A stretch of DNA of 64,000 nt from Moniliophthora roreri (lineage: Eukaryota; Basidiomycota; Agaricomycetes; Agaricales; Marasmiaceae). The notes below the pieces were generated by a model that did not search any database, was not told where the DNA came from, and saw only the letters and a list, made by a program, of their open reading frames with translations. Positions 1 to 13,938 of this stretch are shown in pieces (the stretch's first letter is position 1; each line of letters starts with the position of its first letter). The stretch covers positions 234,598 to 298,597 of the forward strand of contig LATX02000228.1 of NCBI GenBank assembly GCA_001466705.2, read 5' to 3'. The position numbers and the translations under genes are program-made.

Positions 1-240
1 GAAGTCAATGAGGTCGGATCTTTAGAGTTGGTCTCTTTTATTTTTGTTCGGTGTTTGAAGACCACCGGGGACAAAGAATGGAATCATTAGGCTTTGTGCA
101 GAGCAGTCAATCAGTGCGGAAGTCAACGGCCGTGCAGCTGCATCCTTCGCTTCACGATGGCGTCGAAATGATTCTTTCTACAAAGAACAAGGCTTGTGAT
201 ATAGTCAGATGGTGTTTTGCGCGTGACATAGTATGACGCA
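1..240. repeat. Copy 1 of the dispersed 'gaagacca' repeat family
   Basis: This stretch, which lies just upstream of the broken gene at 291-803, is closely repeated at 4445-4630, 4893-5009 and 5010-5215. The shared core contains the string TTTTTGTTCGGTGTTTGAAG followed by a run coding for the same short fragment. The two full gene copies in this region both sit downstream of such a repeat, so the repeat was probably duplicated together with the gene. No promoter function can be shown from sequence alone. Confidence 0.7.
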
Positions 241-290
241 CCCAAGCTGAGAGCCTATAACGGCAGAAACCATCTCTTGCACCAACCACC

Positions 291-803
291 ATGACTGCGA
301 CCAAAGATTCTGTACTGCTCTACACCACGCACAGGGCGCTCTTGCCTGAAGTCCCCAGCCTTGTAGACCAGCTCAATCAGCCTAATAGGCAATTCACACA
401 ACCCTATAACCTCCCGGATGTCATCCAGCCAGCACCATTTCCCAACGAGGACCAAATCGGTGCATCACTTGATATCCTTAATGAAAAGCACCACAGTTGG
501 ATTGCGCAGAATGACCTAGACGTGAACATGGCACCAAATGCATCATTGTTCATCGTGGCGGACAAGGACACGTTGGATAATCGCACTGTTCAAGTTGTGT
601 ACCTCGGATCAGATGTCGAAAATGATGAGAAAGGGATATGCTGCGAAGCCCGATTTCTGTTGCGGTACAGGTGTTCACCACGATCGACGGAGGCCAACAG
701 GGATGGGATGAATTCCTGTATCAAGCGCGGGCGAATGGTGGGGTTATACCGTCGGCATAGGCGAATCGTTAGTTCACGAACCATGACTGGGGAAGGGTAT
801 TGA
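291..803 (+). pseudogene. Broken copy of the duplicated small gene at 5277-5828
   Basis: The first 115 codons match the gene at 5277-5828 with only a few substitutions. After the shared segment ending NDEKG, this copy lacks 4 nt relative to the other copy, so the downstream reading frame is shifted and the conserved SPISVAVQVFTTIDGG segment is lost. A further deletion of roughly 90 nt removes the Ser/Glu-rich tail after position ~750. Flanking DNA on both sides also matches the other copy (for instance the run near 848-890 and 5921-5965), showing a segmental duplication rather than independent genes. I read this copy as a pseudogene. Confidence 0.7.
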
Positions 804-2647
804 GGAATTGTTGTGGGGTTCCGGTGGAGCCAAGAGACGATTTTAATGCACCATGTATTGTATCCCCTATGCATCCACAGAAAACACATACTGGAAAGGT
901 AACTTTAGCAGACGAGCATGATGCGCGTTGGAATCCATAATCAACATCAGCACCTATGGTGCCCAGGTAAAAGGTCATAGTAGAAGGCACGGTCCGGGTG
1001 GTTTCCGCATCAAAAGCCTGTACACGAATATCTTCTCTATCTTCCTCTCAGAAACCTCCAAGCCATCCTTCCCGAGTCGCTTTCCTTTTTAGATCGTCCA
1101 CGTTTCACCATTCCCTTTCAAGAAAAATAATAAATCACGCCATGGTGTCGTTGTCGCCTCCCGCCTTCTTCCGCAACCGTCGCCGACCTCCTCCATTTCG
1201 CCCTCAATCTGGCTTCAATCTGCTCATCTTGGGTCATTCAGCCAAATTCAGTATCAATGACTCTATGATGACGACCCTGCAATGATAGTCTCGGGCCTCA
1301 GGTTTCAGCAGATCAAAAGCTCATGTTTTTTCACCTTTGGTTGGGCTAACGCAGGGAGGCTAACGCATTGGGGGATTCGGGTTCCAGCATTGATGATGGT
1401 TTGTTGAGAGGTGATCCGTGAAATGCAGTGACTTACTGGTACGTACACCTGCTAGTTCAGTGAAAGGATCACGGGCACTGATTTCTGTATTCTTCCCCCT
1501 AGGACTGTCCATGATGCCTTCAGCCCTAATATGTTCTTTTACACTAGTCATCTCCGTCCCTAGAACTCCCTCCTGAGCTCTGTTATTATCATTTTCTTGT
1601 CTTTCCATACGAATAGAAGGATCAAATTTTCTTACCACTCATGACACCACTATGGAATTCCGGACTACAGCAGCACCCTCTTTGCCTTTTCAACAACACA
1701 GCATTTCTTCTGAGGATTCGGTTCCTTTGACACCTGTCGGCTCAATCACCGAGCGTAAGTCAGACGAGTTCGGTGACCCCACTTTTTGCTGTCAGTTTTG
1801 CTCTCTTTTGTGCATACTCGATGCCCGGGAATACATGGATGCCAGGGTATCGCTGAGTGGTGCTACCAAACCCCCTGGCGGCTTGTTCATACTCATCAAG
1901 GATGATTCGCACTGGCTGCTGCAATTCAGTATCCAGACCATCAAGCGCATCCGAAAACAAAACGATCGACCCTCCGCCTCCTTTCCCTCCCCCCTGATTC
2001 CTCAACAACCCGTCGTAATTTTTTCCGGGTTTTGCTGATGGTGCAATATATTATCCTCGCCGCCTCGTCTGTTGATTAGCAAAAAAATTCAAGGTTTGTC
2101 AACGGTAACGGTGGCTTGCGGGATTTGCCGCTACTTCCCCGCTACTTCGCAAGGAGTCGGGGATGCGCCTCCTGGCGCGTTGCGATTCTATAGTATCCGG
2201 TCATCATCCGTGTCATCCAATCATCCTGTCAAGACTCAAGGCCCCTGAATCGAGCTGAATAGGCCGGTAACTTTCGGCAAATTGATGACTTCTGTCACCT
2301 GTGCAACGATTCGGAACATCTCAACCTGCTGGGAAAAAAAATCTGTAACTACATACCATGAGTCGTAACTCCGTCAGTACCTGGGCGACTGTCAGGCCGT
2401 GCTTGACAGTGTGCGTATGGACATTAGTGGACTAGCTTTAAAACGCATAGCCAGACTTTCTGTTGCTATCTACGCAGTAGTGTTCTGGATGATGTAACTT
2501 GTTTCTGTTCATCGAGAAGATGGACAGGTTAAATAGATTCGCATTCAACATACACAGTGAGTTATTTCTTTGTACAGAGGCAGAGAATGGAAACGAAAGT
2601 TGTAGGTTAGAAGCGTGGATTCCAGGCCCGAGCATCGCGCTTGGCAA
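804..2647. other. No confident gene; tail of the duplication, then unassigned sequence
   Basis: Positions ~804-960 are the 3' part of the duplicated segment. From ~1000 to 2647 only short ORFs are present on both strands (for example 1652-2038 plus, 1360-1638 and 1760-2008 minus). Splice-like signals exist near 1755 and 1435, but I cannot join the ORFs into a convincing protein. The last ~200 bases are probably the 3' untranslated region of the nuclease gene on the minus strand. Confidence 0.4.
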
Positions 2648-3695
2648 TTAGAGCCGCTCGACAATCTTGTCGGTGGCACCCAGCTCGTCGTTCTCCAACA
2701 AACTGGCTGCATCTATCTGAACCTTACTACCAGTGCAGCCTTCGTCATCATCCTGTCGTCGGGCAAGCATAGCCTTGACTTTCGGGTTGTTCTGCCACCC
2801 GTCGTTTGGAACAAAGATTTCTGACCCAATTTCAAGTGGGCCTGTAACCGAGCGGACGGTACGGTTGCCAGCCGTCCTATACTCATAGACCTCAGCACGT
2901 CGGACGGGTGGCTTTCCCCCGGTGCTGAACCCATCAAGGAGATCACGACGGTTGGGAGGTGCACCTCCAGTTTGGAAGTCCGCATCAGGTGCCATGCCAG
3001 CGTTGTTACAGTAGGGTGCGACCGTGCTGGAATAGTTCTCGACGACGACGTCTACCTGGGTACCATCAACACGACCAAAGGACTGGTAGAAAGAGCTCAA
3101 GGTACCACCTTGGCCTGCGTGGGACAATCAGAAATATGATCTGGTATCGTGATGGAACGCTACACTTACTGCTGCATTCGAAAGAACTGACGCAGCGGGT
3201 CGTAGCGCCGGTGCCAGAGTACCATCCGCCGTTGCCAGTTCCATGGGTGCTGGCGAAGGGATACTCGTCACAGCTGCATGGACAAATGTCAGCAACGAGA
3301 CACCACAAGAGGAGAGGACACCTACGTGACGCGTTGAGGAGTAGGCGGGCTCGTTGAACACCTATTCGGGTTGGGAAGGCAGCCAGCAGCTTGCCTGCGG
3401 GGTCCCCGATTATTAGTGTCCGGGTCAAAGTGCATGGCAAAGTAGACACCACGGTTGGACGCGTAACACTTTGGAAGGCGTAACTTGAGACTACGTCCTT
3501 AGTTACGACAAAAAGAGCAAACATACCATATTATTGCATGTCTCTGCAGGTCTGATGAGCATCGTAACAGACATACGAGAGCATGATGTACTCACCAGGT
3601 ATATTGTTACAGTCGAAGGTGACGGTGGCGCCAGAGACGGCCGCGATGAGATAGGCTGCGAGAGCGAAAATCTGGAGGCGGCTCGTGTTCATCAT
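2648..3695 (-). CDS. Secreted NucA/NucB-type deoxyribonuclease
   Basis: Five exons on the minus strand (3695-3596, 3543-3527, 3483-3326, 3273-3170, 3114-2648) join into a 281-residue protein with the frame closed exactly. The N-terminus (MMNTSRLQIFALAAYLIAAVSG) is a signal peptide. The centre carries CDEYPFAST, a downstream Gly-rich run and a Cys-Ser-Ser-Gln-Gly motif, which together are the hallmark of the NucA/NucB nuclease fold (bacterial extracellular DNase family, also found in fungi). Cysteine-rich segments fit an extracellular, disulfide-bonded enzyme. Exon 2 is only 17 nt. The start is the first of two adjacent ATGs. The likely role is extracellular DNA degradation; specificity is inferred from the family, not shown. 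The gene stands alone with no co-directed neighbour. Confidence 0.85.
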
Positions 3696-3696
3696 G

Positions 3697-4380
3697 GTGG
3701 GTCGAGAGTAGGGCAGTAGAATGCTGAATTTTGTGGTGCAACAAACCGGCCTTTATACTCTCGAGGTGTACGTTCGAGCGCCCGTGAAACCGGAATGCAT
3801 CCTACGAAGAGAAGTTAACCGGGCCATAACCAGAGACGAAAGCCTGCTCACTTAGTCTGTAATAGCCGCCCATCATTTCCATCAGAGTTCGAATGAATGG
3901 AAGGACAAGTGCTGTAGGATCCCGAATAATGGCCTAGCGAACTGCAAATTTGCTCATAGCATGCGAACCTCCATGGGGTGCTCTACCCTATAGATTTCCA
4001 ACCCACTAAAACCAGTTAGATCTATGTCAATTACATGAATGTCTTTGCTGTCTTGAGCCCAGGCATTCGAGGAATGCTATTCGAAACCACTGAAGCGTTC
4101 TCTGTTCTGGCCCTTGTACTGATTTCGTTGAAATGATCCAGTCTTCATTGAGGACAGTAGTTTGAGTGACTTGAAAGACTGTTATCCCTGCTAATGAGAT
4201 GGCTTAGAGCTCGAGCGGCTGCAGTCACGGGTCACTGTCCTTTAGATCCAGCAGTGGAACATTCCTTGCACTGCTCACGTCTCGCCTATCAGGTCGAGCC
4301 GTGCGGTGTATACGTGAAATACCACCTTTCTGACCTCACGGGGTCTCTCTAGCGCTCGTCTTGAGAGATACAGGCGTTTG
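3697..4380. other. Intergenic region with start of a degenerate tandem duplication
   Basis: No coding sequence is supported. From about 4139 the sequence is repeated, with many differences, from about 4637. Shared blocks include the run around 4290-4440 and its counterpart at 4740-4880 (for example GCGGTGTATACGTGAAATAC in both). This makes the DNA upstream of the 5277 gene a chain of decayed ~450-500 bp units. Confidence 0.6.
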
Positions 4381-5215
4381 TGGCTGACTGGAAAAGATGG
4401 TAGCTAGGCGAATAGCAACTCTTCCGGGGTATGCATCAGCGCGAAGGGGTCAGATCTTAAGCCCGTTAAAGTTAGTCTCTTTGATTTTTGTTCGGTGTTT
4501 GAAGACCACGGGGACGAAGAATGGAAGTATTAGGCTTCGCGGAGAGCAATTAATCAGTGTGGAGTCGAGTCTTCGTTTCGAGAGCGCCGAAATGATTCCT
4601 TCTACAAAGAACAAGGCTTGTGATATAGTTTGAATAGTCCGGTCTTCATTGAGGATAGTGATTTGAGTGACTTGGAAAAACTGTTATCCTTGCTAAGGTC
4701 ACTGTGCTTTGGATCCAGCAGTGCAACATTTCACCTATCAGGTCGAACGTTGCGGTGTATACGTGAAATACTACTTCTCTGACCTCACGAGGTCTCTCCA
4801 GCGCTCGTCTTGAGAAATACAAGCGTTTGTGGCGTATTGGAAAAGATTGTAGCTAGGCGAATAACAACTTTTCCGGGATATGCATCAGCGCGAAGAGGTC
4901 GGATCTTTAGAGTTGGTCTCTTTGATTTTTGTTCGATGTTTGAAGACCAACGGGAACAAAGAATGGAATCATTGGACTTTGTGCAGAGCAATCAATCAGT
5001 GTCGAAGTCAACGAGGTCGGATCTTTAGAGTTAGTCTCTTTGATTTTTGTTCAGTGTTTGAAGACCACGGGGACAAAGAATGGAATCATTAGGCTTTTAC
5101 CAGAGCAATCACTGTAGAAGTCAACGGCCGTGCAGCTGCGTCCTTCGCTTCACGAGAGCGCTGAAATGGTTCCTTCTACAAAGAACAAGGCTTGTGATAT
5201 AGTCAGATGAAGTTT
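4139..5215. repeat. Tandem array upstream of the duplicated gene
   Basis: Two long imperfect units (about 4139-4630 and 4637-5009) are followed by a further short unit at 5010-5127. The last two short units (4893 and 5010) are spaced 117 bp apart and start with the same GAGGTCGGATCTTTAGAG string. The same core occurs again at 12-240 upstream of the broken gene copy. The array looks like repeated unequal exchange. Open reading frames within it arise from the repeat and are not considered genes. Confidence 0.75.
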
Positions 5216-5276
5216 GCGCGTGACGTTAGTATGACGCACCCTATAACGGCAGAAAGCATCTCTTGCACCAACCACC

Positions 5277-5828
5277 ATGACTGCGACCAAAGATTCAGTA
5301 CTGCTCTACACCACACACGAGGCGCTCTTGCCTGAAGTCCCCAGCCTTGTAGACCAGCTCAATCAGCCTAATAGGCAATTCACACAACCCTATAACCTCC
5401 CAGATGTCATCCAGCCAGCACCATTTCCCGACGAGGACCAAATCGGTGCATCACTTGATATCCTTAACGAAAAGCACCGCAGTTGGATTGCGCGGAACGA
5501 CCTAGACGTGAACATGGCACCAAACGCATCATTGTTCATCGTGGCAGACGAGGACACGTTGGATAATCGCACTGTTCAAGTTGTGTACCTCGGATCAGAT
5601 GTCGAAAATGATGAGAAAGGGTATGATGTGTTGCGAAGCCCGATTTCTGTTGCAGTACAGGTGTTCACCACGATCGATGGAGGCCAACATGGATGGGACG
5701 AATTCCTGTATCAAGCGCAGGCGAATGGTGGAGTTATACCGTCGTCCGGGTCGGAAGCACCACCAGCGGCTTCGGAAGAAGAGTCTCCAAGAACTCGGAA
5801 GACGCTTCCGACAAAGTCTCGGGACTGA
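5277..5828 (+). CDS. Uncharacterised small protein (longer copy of a duplicated gene)
   Basis: A single open frame of 183 residues starts at the ATG shared with the broken copy at 291. The protein has no signal peptide or membrane segment. It contains a hydrophobic strand FIVADEDTLDNRTVQVVYLG followed by a second strand-rich segment around SPISVAVQVFTTIDGG, then a Ser/Glu/Arg-rich tail that may be disordered. The pattern loosely resembles small DUF6924-like proteins, but this is a weak impression that a profile search must test. The conservation of the first 115 codons between copies, with mostly synonymous or conservative differences, supports coding use. Function is unknown. Confidence 0.55.
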   Translation: MTATKDSVLLYTTHEALLPEVPSLVDQLNQPNRQFTQPYNLPDVIQPAPFPDEDQIGASLDILNEKHRSWIARNDLDVNMAPNASLFIVADEDTLDNRTVQVVYLGSDVENDEKGYDVLRSPISVAVQVFTTIDGGQHGWDEFLYQAQANGGVIPSSGSEAPPAASEEESPRTRKTLPTKSRD

Positions 5829-7032
5829 ATGGTCCCTCAAAAGGGAGGGTCCATGGCGCATAGCCGAATCATTAGGTTATGAGTTGGAGGGTTCCGGTGA
5901 AGCCGAGAGACGATTTTAAATGCATCATGTATTGTATCCCCTATGCATCCACAGAAAACACATATTGCCATTTGTATGCAAGCAGAGTAGCACTAAGGAA
6001 TCCTTATTCCGTGCTCAGAAGGGTAACTTTAACAGACGAGCATTGGAATCCGTAATCGAGTATCCGCCATGTTCATTAAAGCGTACTGCGCTGCATCGGA
6101 AGATCCTTTCTCCTTGGGGTCCAAACAGGGTCCAAAGATTCTGAACCCGGTTCTCGCGGATTAAACATGCTCGCGCGATATGATTTCCATGAGAAGAGGT
6201 GAAATGTTTTCGAAGGATTCAAGCAATGTCAATAAGATTCATGTGGTCATCGCATAGCGTTGGGGGTTCCGTTGGAGGTTCCGTTGGGGGTTCATCTATA
6301 TTGCTCTGATTAGTCGGGGTTCTTTTTTGTGTCTAAGGAAGTATAGGCATACTGACTCTTCATCGCTAAAAATATTTCTCCGTAGTCGGTTGCGTAGTGT
6401 GCACTTAGAGCTCGGAGTCGAAGGTGAGCGCGCTCGAGCCCTGAGGGAAGGTTGGAAGTGAGTGTGACCAGTGTCACACTCACTTCTCTCATCTTGACCA
6501 TGGCGTCAGCTTGGCCCGTGCTGTTCATGCTGATTATCGTTGCAGCACTCATGACTTGCGCAGCACTATTTACTCCCAAAGGACCGCAACAAGTGTAGGG
6601 TTCTATAGTCTGTGGAATTTGACTTTTGGTTGCTCATGTAAATGCAAATATAGGGTCATTCGAACGGCTCTCATGCTTGCATTGGCCGCTTGCTACCTTA
6701 TGTGGATGGTCACCTACATGGCGCAGCTGCATCCTCTTATTGGTGGGTTATTGCGGCCTTCTGAATGTCTCAGTCAACGCTGAGGATGTTCTCTTTTCAG
6801 CTCCTGAGGTATCACTGGATAAGGAAGCATAACAGAGGCAGTTCTGGACTACGGACTTGGTTATCGGGGTTTTTGTTGTTATACCAAGTACGTGTGGCAG
6901 TGGTTCAGCACAATGTGGATGCGCAAGCTGACGGTCAGTTTACAGTCTGTAATACTGTTACATACAATACAGCTTAATTATGCGTCTTATACGTGGCCCA
7001 TAAGAAATGAAGAGTTCAGGCAGAAAAAAAGT
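5829..7032. other. No confident gene
   Basis: The first ~230 bases repeat the downstream flank of the broken gene copy (compare ~5921-6050 with ~846-935). The rest has short overlapping ORFs on both strands (6310-6579 minus, 6511-6783 plus), none with a recognisable domain or splice partner. A small local repeat of GGGGGTTCCGTTGGAGG-like units occurs near 6264-6292. Confidence 0.4.
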
Positions 7033-7442
7033 TCATGAAGTAGTATCATCACTCGTCTCCATTCCATCCAGCAGTCGAGCTGGCGCTGCCTGGCAGCCAA
7101 TTGCTGAATTCGCCCTATGATTTACCGCGTTTTTCCATTCACCCCAGGATTCCCTTACATCATCTTCGTCCTCATTCCACGAAACGTCTCCTTCGCCGCC
7201 AATACTCGTTTCTTCTCCACCACCACTAGTTTCACTTCCAGGATAACCATATTCTGATTTGTAACCCTCCTCCGGATTCCAGCCTGCAGGCATGTATTCA
7301 AACGACCTATGCTTTGTAAGGCGCATATTCCACTGTTGTAGATCGGAAGAGCAGACCTCGTATAAGCTGACCATTTACCTCCACTCACAATTTCGTCACC
7401 GCCGTCAAAGGAGAAGCACCCTCGTTGAGGTTCTATTGTGTC
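7033..7442 (-). CDS. Possible C-terminal exons of an uncharacterised protein
   Basis: On the minus strand, a 54-nt exon (7442-7389) can be joined across a 56-bp GT...AG intron to a final exon (7332-7033). The combined peptide runs DTIEPQRGCFSF... then an acidic Gly/Ser/Glu-rich tail ending METSDDTTS. No domain is recognised. Upstream exons could not be found, because in-frame stops precede 7442. The intron ends in a 13-base string identical to a common Illumina adapter core, discussed under rejected items. The coding call is tentative. Confidence 0.3.
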
Positions 7443-7873
7443 CTAGCATGCCCGAATCAAACCCGAGCCAACTGAGTACAGAGAGACTGATCCCTGGCGT
7501 GGTCGTCCAAGTCTAGTCATTCACCCTGCAAACGACGAGAAACTCACTATGACTTCGTGCTTACTAGTCGTCAAGCCCTCCCATGGGCAGCCAGATTTGG
7601 TTCTTCGCTTCCAGTGCGATCGTGTACGACAGAAAGTTGCTTGAGGCCTTGTTCAATCAATTGGGTCCGGCCGCAGCAATATCGTGGTCAATGACAAGAG
7701 GGTCGGACTGGAAAACCTAGACTCCGAATATTTCCTTTCTCTTCAAACCCTCGTGCTTTCTCGTTTTACCACAAGAATGCTTGGCGGAAGCTTCAACTTC
7801 ACGGCGAGTGCAAGGTATGCCGCTCTTAGATCACCAGAGATCATCAAACCAATGCTCATTGTGGACAGTAAGC
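7443..7873. other. No confident gene
   Basis: This stretch separates the tentative exons from the methyltransferase stop codon. I see one short ORF on the plus strand from 7684, which overlaps the methyltransferase 3' end in antisense and is probably a shadow. Confidence 0.4.
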
Positions 7874-8863
7874 TCACGTTGCTTTCCTGGCACAAATGTA
7901 ACAAAGATCCATGCCCGCTGGCGCACCTGTCTCCTCGATCTCCCGCATGTATCTCCCAATTAACTGATCATACTCCTCCTCGTTCTTCACAACCCCAAGG
8001 CCCTGATTGAGCAAGACAATATCCTTCAAAGCAAATAAACCTTTCTTGAGCATATCCAACGCCTCTACCCCGCTGTTCCTGTCATATTGCTTCCCTCCAG
8101 TTGGCGCAGGTTTCACCTGAATACTGATGTCGCGAAAACCGGCCTTTTCGAGCATGGGCGATAGTTCCGATAATGGATTTCTGAGCGGTCCTACTATATC
8201 CGTCAACCGCATCATAAATTTCCAGACCATGCCTGAAGCAGACTCGGCTTCTGCTTCTGAGGGAGCATTGGGATAAGGGGGTGCTCGAGTTATCTCGCAA
8301 AGTTGAACGTGGCCTCCTGGCTTTGTAACACGATACAATTCAGAGATGACCACAGGCCAATCTACTGCTTTCAGGGCGCCTGATAAGAGTGATTGGTTCA
8401 CGAGGTCGAAATTGTTTGTCCATTCTTCTGGAAGCGAGGTGACGGAGGATACGAGGTGGTGGACATTGGGTGGTACGCCGGAAGAGGGCCAAAGAGATGG
8501 GGCTACGTCCACTGCGCGCAGTGATACCGACGATGGGAGTTCTTGAGCTACTTCTAGGATCCATGCACCTGCAGTAAGTAGAGTAGTTAATTCTCGCCCA
8601 TGGCAAAGATCAGATTCGGATGATACTTGCCCGTTCCAGTTGCTGCATCTAGTACTGCGCCATTCGGAGGAATAGAGATTGTGGGATCTATAATCAGCTT
8701 ACGCTGATGAAATTGCTTATAAAACCGATATTGCTGGTTCAATCTGGTAGAATATATAGGTCAACGAGCCGTACACATACCAAATTGTCACCGGTCACCT
8801 TTCAACTTCAGCGTGTCCTCGATTTAACACGACGTAAGAAGACTGGAGGTCCTTATTACTCAT
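7874..8863 (-). CDS. Class I SAM-dependent methyltransferase
   Basis: Three exons on the minus strand (8863-8799, 8743-8631, 8568-7874) give 290 residues. Residues ~52-62, VLDAATGTGAW, form the SAM-binding motif I, followed by a short acidic-ended strand (VSLRAVDVA) as motif II and a PGGHVQLCE motif in the usual post-motif position. The N-terminal segment NQQYRFYKQFHQ before the motif is typical of a large fungal family of small-molecule methyltransferases often found near secondary metabolism genes. No such cluster is visible here, so the substrate is unknown. Intron 2 uses a GC...AG splice pair (GCAAGT donor). The ATG at 8863 was chosen because it gives an exon that splices in frame into LNQQYRF. 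Confidence 0.85.
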
Positions 8864-10066
8864 GGGTATTCAAATGTTCAAGCATTCGCAAGACAAAAGA
8901 TTGGTTATTTATATAAGGGGCAACAATTGAATCTGGCTGAGAAAGATTAAACATAAATGGGAAAGGCTGCTTGGTGGCGCGTCAGGCGTATTCGGATATT
9001 CCCAATCAGAAACCGCCGGTTACCACATGAAGTAGAGAGCTTAATGAATCGTGTAACCCGTGTGACGTTCTGAGCAGTCTACGCATCAGAGCCCGGGGCC
9101 GACGAGAAGCAAGGCTGTCGCTCACCAAGTTCAGAGCATGAATCCAATGATCAACCATCCATCCATGTACGCCTTCCTCCTCCGAGTCGAGTTGAGTCGC
9201 CACCTGCTTCAATTCTCAATAAGGGTGAAGATGTCTGAAAAAGCATGAAAAGTACTGTGAATGGTTCTGATACCTACGAAACCAGGTCAATTAAAACTCC
9301 AGATGATAAAGAAGGCTCGTCGAGCATACCATTTTCAGTGCTTTCGCCAAAAATTAAAAAAGTCCACCACTTCAAAGTTCAAAGTCGCGCCGCAGTGAAA
9401 AAGGATAAGAACCAACACCAGGGCCAAACCTCCTATACAAACGAACCCTTTACACAGCTATTTATCCGACCGCAGGTGTATTTGGTATCTTCCGCTCCCA
9501 CACGCATCTCAACTTGAAGAGGGTTGTCGAATACCGAGACGGAATATCGAGCTGCAAATTCCCAAGTTGTGAACATCATGGGCGTTGCGGAAAGAAACGC
9601 TTTTTTTTAGCTTTAGCGCCCGTGGGTCTGCCTACTAACTCGTCGTAACACCCACTCTGTCCCAAATGCTAATTATCATACCACTACAAGTACATACATT
9701 AGCTATGGTATCAGTACATTATCCCCTTCGTACACATGGGTATACACGTTCATTTCGGTATTAGAATGGCAGCCTCCAGTCCATCCTACCAACAAATACA
9801 GTTCATCAGAGTTACAAACCACCCAAACCCAACCCTTTTGAGCCAAGGGTAACACCAACACCAACAACTGCGACACCAGCGGCCGCTACAGCGAACAATG
9901 ACGTTTTGCTAAAAACAAAAACAAGAAGGTATCAAGAAGAAATCAGATTCGCCATCAAAAAAAAAAAAAAAGAATCACGGCCCAGAATCGTCGTACACAC
10001 AACTTTTTGATTATTGTCGACGATCCTCTATCCATAAATAATAACAACAATACAAAAAAGTAACGC
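8864..10066. other. Intergenic region between methyltransferase and kinase
   Basis: No gene is supported. The first few hundred bases should contain the promoter of the minus-strand methyltransferase and the last few hundred the 3' untranslated region of the minus-strand kinase. Short ORFs at 9006-9212 and 9245-9517 have no recognisable features. Poly-A/T runs occur near 9601 and 9957-9971. Confidence 0.5.
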
Positions 10067-12785
<2,719 letters not shown>

Positions 12786-12954
12786 TTCCGTGTGTGTGGG
12801 CAGAGGAAAGGTCTTTCGGACCCGTTTATAGATATGACAAGTCAGAAGTAAGAAGCCAAACTAAGGTTGACTGGTGGTCTGAGCAAGTGTCCCTTTAGGG
12901 CACGTCACATGCTGTTAAGCACAGCCTTCGCGTAACGCGTGTTACCCTCAGGGC
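12786..12954 (-). promoter_or_regulatory. Probable upstream region of the kinase gene
   Basis: The DNA directly upstream of the kinase ATG at 12785 (reading on the minus strand) includes a TATAAACGGG-like element (the TATAG run near 12827-12834 on the plus strand). Its role as core promoter is inferred only from position. Confidence 0.35.
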
Positions 12955-13760
12955 ACGTTTCGGGTGCGGTATTTCCGGCGCTTGCTTCCAACTTGAACTT
13001 GTCGCCACAACCTGCCAGCGAATTCGAGCTTTACTTTGAAAATTCACGCTCTAGTAACCTGAAGGCAAAAGTTTTTCCGGACGATAACTGGAGGATTTAG
13101 ATATGGGGGTATGTGCGATCTCACAAGACGGCGTCGTTGAATCACCGACGACGCGTACAAGCCGCTCGAGTGTGATGACGTGTCTCGCGTTTTTGCTCTC
13201 TGTTTCGGGTATTTAGAGGCGGTATTTCCGGTGACTGGCTATTCGCCTCCACTGGCACGAGCTAAGTCTTTGTTTCCCAATTACTTTTGTGAGGAACGAA
13301 CGCTCAACAAGAAAGTTCAAGAAAAAAGGCAGGCGGCAAACTGCGACCGAGTCATCACAGGACACCCCCCCATCGCTCCCCCTAGCTTTCAATTCGGCTA
13401 TTTAGAGTCGTTATTTCCGAAGGCTCGCTATTCTAGCTTATTCGCTTTTACTGGCGCCAACGCGAAAGAAATTGCAATCACTACTCGGTAGCCAGGTCTT
13501 CGTTCCCTGATACATTTTTGAGGACCGCTCAACAAGAAGGAGAAAAAAACGCAAAGGCAAATGTTTTCCGGATGCTTGCAACACGCATCGCAGGACGGCG
13601 TTGAATGGCCGCACAAGCCGCCTGGTGCGATGACACGTCTCGTCCTTCCTCTGATCCCCTGATTGCTTCTCCGAATGCTCAAATTCAATATTCAGACACA
13701 TGTCAGGTAAAGGCACGGTATTTCCTGGGCAACTGACTATCCCCTTCCACCGTTAATTAG
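12955..13760. repeat. Degenerate tandem repeat upstream of the kinase
   Basis: A module containing GGTATTTCCGG-like text recurs at about 12970, 13215, 13400 (as GTTATTTCCGAAGG) and 13708. Around two of these the match extends ~150 bp, including the CTCAACAAGAA block at 13303 and 13527. A second module with the GCGTTGAAT, CACAAGCCGC and GATGAC..GTCTCG blocks occurs at 13120-13190 and 13598-13650. The two modules alternate, forming a decayed ~450-bp higher-order unit. CpG is common here, unlike the transposon block that follows. Confidence 0.65.
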
Positions 13761-13938
13761 TATAATTTGACCTCTGTCATACTCATCAAGTAGCAAACCC
13801 GGCCCTTGGGCGTTTCCTTTACGTACCTGTGCTCAACGCTCAGGCTCCTTATCCGAAAATCCGAATCACCTGACCCATCCCCGGCCCCTCTTGCGCCCCT
13901 CCCCCTTTGAATTTCGTCACGAATGGCGTTGAGCCTAT

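Noticed and set aside
1360..2038. ORF chain on either strand as a gene
   Set aside because: Frames and splice sites could not be joined and no conserved text is visible.
7340..7352. Exact match to the 13-base Illumina adapter core AGATCGGAAGAGC
   Set aside because: The bases fit the pyrimidine-rich end of a plausible 56-bp intron on the minus strand, and the following bases do not continue as any adapter I know. A chance match or a short residue is possible, but not proven.
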